From: Acetatifactor sp.
GTDB lineage: Bacteria; Bacillota; Clostridia; Lachnospirales; Lachnospiraceae
DNA: 45,357 nucleotides
Reading direction: 5' to 3'
Assembly: GCA_016293615.1 (NCBI GenBank)
Contig: JAEDDX010000015.1
Location: 1-45,357 of the forward strand
The notes beneath the pieces are model-generated. The model was not told the origin of the DNA. It worked only from the letters and a program-made list of their open reading frames with translations, and did no database searches. This document shows positions 42,283-45,357 of the stretch, one piece after another. Positions within the stretch are counted from its first letter, which is position 1. Each line of letters starts with the position of its first letter. The position numbers were made by a program, and so were the translations under genes.

Positions 42283-43716
42283 TTACAGAAAACAAAACCG
42301 GTCAAAGGCGGCAATTGCTCCGCTCTCTTCGGAACAAAACTCAAAATAGACTGCGTGCTTCCCGATGACCGCCGCAGTCAGGTCAAGCACTTTCTCCTGC
42401 TCGTCTGCAGCGACCTCCGCACTTGCGATCACACGGCCGCGGTACTGATCGATTCTGACCTTAAGCTTCAGATTCTTATGCTCGCCCAAAACGACCTTCA
42501 CCCGGTGCGGTGTGTTGTTTCCAAACTGCAGATAACGGAAGCCGACCGTCGTCCCGGAGGACAGGTTCACCACCGGTGTGGAGATATCGTCCCGCATCTC
42601 ATAGCCGGGCTGAATGTATGCCCGGGTACTGCTGCCATAGATGTGGCAGGCGTAGCCGGCAGAAATCCATTTGTAAGCATCCAAACCATTGATGTGCGGC
42701 CCCTGAGAGGTCATTTCCACAGGGCAGGAAGAGACCGGCTCGCCGCCCAGATATTTCACATCACCGATATAAAGCTTTCCGTCCTGTCCCATTGCGACAT
42801 CGATGGGCTCCATCATAGCCTGTCTGGAATACTCGTTTACACCCGTCTGACGATGGTAGAAAACATACCACTTACCATTGATCTCCATGATGGAGCCGTG
42901 GTTATTTCCCCACTGATAGGTCATAGTACCGCAGCCGTCCGCATCCTTCAAGATCTCTCCGCCGTTGAAGCTGATATCGCCGCCGTCATGGAATGGGCCG
43001 AACGGGCTGTCGCTGAAACGATAGGATAAGAATCCATTGTTGGGTTCATACACGCCGAGCTCCGGAATAGGTTTCTCATACCGCTTGGAGTAGATATAGA
43101 CATACTTGCCCATCACTTTTCTGGGACTGGAAGCCTCAAAGAACGCATCGATCAGATCAATATGCCCGTCATCCACCGGATTCCAGGGGCAGGAAGAGTG
43201 ACCCAGCGGATTGGAAACCAGGGTCTCCTCCTTGAAGGTCGCCATGTCATCTTCCAGCTCTACAATATAACAGGGTGCGGCACAGCCTCCCCAATACGCA
43301 TATACTTTTCCGTCATCGTCCACCAGAACACCGGGGTCAAAACCAAGCTTGGTCTCAACAGGGTTCTCAAACGGTCCCCACGGCGTCTTGGAGCTTGCGA
43401 CTACGACGAGACTGCCGCAGTGCTCCGCCGCATACAGATAAAAGGTATCCCCCTTCTGCACAACATCCGGCGCATACAATACCGAATTGTAATGTGTCTC
43501 GTATGCCACCCCGTGACAGGTCCAGTCAGTCAGGTCATCGACAGGCGCGGACCATACAACATAGTTGCGCCCGCAATACTTGTCTCTCTCAATGTCATGG
43601 GAGCCATAGACATATACTCTCTTCTCCCCGTTATATTCAAACACTCTCGGTTCCCCGTCAGGCACATGCTCCCACAGCGGCATGTAAGGGTTTGCTCCTT
43701 TGATAAAATCAGTCAT
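42283..43716 (-). CDS. GH43-family glycoside hydrolase
   Basis: 477 aa, five-bladed beta-propeller glycosidase (beta-xylosidase/arabinofuranosidase class). No signal peptide, so probably cytosolic. N-terminal propeller features: VYVYGSHDIERDKYCGRNYV, the DVVQKGDTFYLYAAEHC region, GFDPGVLVDDDGKVYAYWGG and later WGNNHGSIMEINGKWYVFYH. A C-terminal beta domain (about 330-477) may be a carbohydrate-binding module. It would cleave sugars from short xylo- or arabino-oligosaccharides. GGAGG lies 8 nt before the ATG; the start overlaps the upstream fragment as ATGA. Confidence 0.88.
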   Translation of the reverse strand: MTDFIKGANPYMPLWEHVPDGEPRVFEYNGEKRVYVYGSHDIERDKYCGRNYVVWSAPVDDLTDWTCHGVAYETHYNSVLYAPDVVQKGDTFYLYAAEHCGSLVVVASSKTPWGPFENPVETKLGFDPGVLVDDDGKVYAYWGGCAAPCYIVELEDDMATFKEETLVSNPLGHSSCPWNPVDDGHIDLIDAFFEASSPRKVMGKYVYIYSKRYEKPIPELGVYEPNNGFLSYRFSDSPFGPFHDGGDISFNGGEILKDADGCGTMTYQWGNNHGSIMEINGKWYVFYHRQTGVNEYSRQAMMEPIDVAMGQDGKLYIGDVKYLGGEPVSSCPVEMTSQGPHINGLDAYKWISAGYACHIYGSSTRAYIQPGYEMRDDISTPVVNLSSGTTVGFRYLQFGNNTPHRVKVVLGEHKNLKLKVRIDQYRGRVIASAEVAADEQEKVLDLTAAVIGKHAVYFEFCSEESGAIAAFDRFCFL

Positions 43717-44048
43717 CGTTTCATCCTCCTCTTATTTTCTCTGGCAGTGCTCACAAAAATAAACCGTCCCGCCATTTCCTGCAGTTTCTCCACACTGCCG
43801 CAGATCTGTTCGTAGGCGTTATCCTTCCATCTGTGCTGCAGCATTTCTTCCCGGGGTTCGACTGCAACCACTTCATTCTTCCCGGCAAAAAAGTTGGCCG
43901 TAATTCCTTCCCCGCTTTCAAAATCCAGGATCCGCATGCCTTTTACATCCTCAAAGGTCCGAAAAACAAGGCGTTTTAATAAGCGCTCCCATGCCGGCAG
44001 TTCCCGGAGAGAATGCTTCTTCCTCACTTCGTTGTTATGATTCTCCAT
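43713..44048 (-). pseudogene. Truncated SAM-dependent methyltransferase
   Basis: 111 aa. Residues about 35-70 carry the class I methyltransferase motif I and II (MRILDFESGEGITANFFAGK, then VVAVEPREEML), but the protein stops about halfway through the fold. The last residues (KRRMKR) are encoded by the GH43 ribosome site, which shows the C-terminal end is not conserved coding sequence. A full enzyme would be about 240 aa. Likely a remnant left by a deletion. Confidence 0.65.
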
Positions 44049-44099
44049 ACAATACTCTTCTCATTTCTTCTCATTCTTCAAAGCTTTCGTCTGACAGCA

Positions 44100-45284
44100 T
44101 CAGTTTGACGCCTTCGTCAAAAGTCTCCGATAAGACAAATCGATGGCAAATGCCCCCAAAGGTGCTGTCAACACGATGGCCAACACCGCGACCGTAAGGA
44201 CCGTATCTCCGCAGGCAAAGCCAAGGGCCAGAGGAATTCCGCCGATCGCGGCCTGCACGGTTGCCTTCGGCGTATAAGCCATCATGGCAAAGAAACGCTC
44301 CCGTCTCGCAAGACTCGTCCCCAGAAGACAGACGAACACACCAAACATACGAAACACCAGCGCACCGAATATCAGGATCAGTGCCTTAGGTCCTACCTTT
44401 CCGAGATAAGAGACATTCACAGTCGCGCCAACCAGCACGAACAAGAAAACCTCCGCCGCCACCCAGAGCTTACCGTATTTCACGGAAAGCCTCTTAGCAA
44501 CCTCCGGTCTCTTCCTCTGCAGACCGATCCCGATAAACATGATCGCAATCAGTGCCGAGAAAGTAATCGGGGTTTTCAGACTGTCCTCCGACACCACCAA
44601 AAGTAACGATACGCTCAGGATGATCAAAACCTTCGAAGTGTCTCTGATGTGAACCTTTTGGAAGGTCAGAGCCAGCAAGATTCCGGACAACAGCCCGATA
44701 CCTATCCCCAGTAAAATAGAGATCGGAATATTCAGAAAACGGATCACCGAAGCGCCCTCGCCCTGCATCATACCGATGAAGGTGGAAAAAAGAACAATGA
44801 CATAGACATCATCCACGGAAGCTCCCGCAAGAATCAGCTGCGGAATGCCTTCCTTCACGCCATACCCTTCGTCCATGAGTTTTACCATGCGTGGGACCAC
44901 AACAGCAGGCGATACCGCCGCCAGAACCGCGCCGAGAATCGCTGCCTCCAAAAGAGTCAGCCCCATCAACTGCGGTGCCAGCAAAAGCATTCCGACAAGC
45001 TCAAAGGTTGCCGGAACAAAGCACATCAGCAAAGCAGGTCTTCCGATTCGTTTCAGTCCCGACAAATCCAGACCCAGACCCGCCCTCGTCAGGATAATAA
45101 TCAGCGCTATTTTTCTAAGTTCCGCGGATATCCCTAGGATACTCTCATCCAGGATATTAAACAGATAGGGACCAAGCAAAATACCTGTAAACAGCATACC
45201 AAGCAGACTCGGCAGCCTGCATCTGCGACAGAGATACCCCATGAACATTCCAACCAATAAAATTAACGATATACTCAACAGCAT
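44100..45284 (-). CDS. Cation:proton antiporter
   Basis: 394-aa membrane protein with about 12 helices, of the monovalent cation:proton antiporter superfamily. Features: LRKIALIIILTRAGLGLDL, AAILGAVLAAVSPAVVVPRM, GASVDDVYVIVLFSTFIGMM (with acidic membrane residues typical of transport) and AYTPKATVQAAIGGIPLALG. Likely exchanges Na+ or K+ for H+ at the membrane; the ion is not decided. CAGGAG precedes the ATG at 45284. Confidence 0.9.
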   Translation of the reverse strand: MLLSISLILLVGMFMGYLCRRCRLPSLLGMLFTGILLGPYLFNILDESILGISAELRKIALIIILTRAGLGLDLSGLKRIGRPALLMCFVPATFELVGMLLLAPQLMGLTLLEAAILGAVLAAVSPAVVVPRMVKLMDEGYGVKEGIPQLILAGASVDDVYVIVLFSTFIGMMQGEGASVIRFLNIPISILLGIGIGLLSGILLALTFQKVHIRDTSKVLIILSVSLLLVVSEDSLKTPITFSALIAIMFIGIGLQRKRPEVAKRLSVKYGKLWVAAEVFLFVLVGATVNVSYLGKVGPKALILIFGALVFRMFGVFVCLLGTSLARRERFFAMMAYTPKATVQAAIGGIPLALGFACGDTVLTVAVLAIVLTAPLGAFAIDLSYRRLLTKASN

Positions 45285-45326
45285 AGCGATCTCCTGCCCA
45301 AACTAGTGAAATGTAAATTAAATAAC

Positions 45327-45355
45327 TAGACCAATTGCGCGTTCTGTGCTATAAT
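45327..45355 (+). promoter_or_regulatory. Possible outward promoter at the window edge
   Basis: Plus strand TAGACC (45327-45332), 17-nt spacer, TATAAT (45350-45355). It would drive a divergent gene beyond the window. Adjacent CTAGT/ACTAG half-sites (45303-45329) make an inverted repeat. Confidence 0.4.
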
Positions 45356-45357
45356 AA

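Overview
The window looks like chromosome of an anaerobic, endospore-forming Clostridia, most likely a Lachnospiraceae gut or rumen bacterium. Evidence: a complete spoIIIA operon and spoIVB, the Firmicutes nusB-xseAB-ispA-dxs-tlyA-argR-recN block, an AgcS symporter under a glycine riboswitch, and secreted xylan-degrading enzymes. I saw no rRNA, tRNA, CRISPR array, transposase or phage gene. Most genes are on the minus strand. The plus-strand genes are an esterase (21594), a GH10 xylanase (35559) and an AraC regulator (37509).

Region 1 (1-645) is non-coding and repetitive: four 61-bp tandem units, three 71/72-bp units and a very long hairpin abutting the end of spoIVB. Region 2 (646-21407) is core. 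Read right to left it holds the spoIIIAA-AH operon behind a probable sigma-E promoter, then deoB, prfC and a transglutaminase-like lipoprotein. Next comes the asp23-nusB-xseA-xseB-ispA-dxs-tlyA-nadK-argR-recN operon from its own promoter, a recN terminator, and spoIVB. The order matches the Bacillus subtilis yqhY-to-spoIVB region, except that folD is absent, nadK sits between tlyA and argR, and deoB/prfC/lipoprotein replace accBC.

Region 3 (21594-26352) has a CE1-type esterase lipoprotein convergent with a stand-alone carB. Region 4 (26353-32300) is the most intriguing: an apparent four-gene operon. It encodes a periplasmic-binding-protein-like/GGDEF sensor, a radical SAM-SPASM enzyme, a membrane protein with a cytosolic zinc ribbon and a (Cys-Ala)6-GGGRAGC tail, and a DUF3298-like lipoprotein. 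The overlap of the radical SAM gene with the Cys-Ala protein gene suggests an enzyme/substrate pair, possibly a RiPP-like modification made on a membrane protein. That function is inference.

Region 5 (32387-38739) holds a riboswitch-controlled alanine/glycine symporter, a polytopic membrane protein, a GH10 xylanase lipoprotein, a CarD-like regulator and an AraC-type regulator. Region 6 (38737-45357) is accessory: a small alarmone synthetase, a Nudix hydrolase, a GNAT acetyltransferase, a tRNA-dihydrouridine synthase, a GH43 glycosidase and a cation/proton antiporter. Between them lie at least three gene remnants: an amber-interrupted mini-gene, a truncated ABC ATPase and a truncated methyltransferase. 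The esterase, GH10 and GH43 together point to use of arabinoxylan-type plant polysaccharide.
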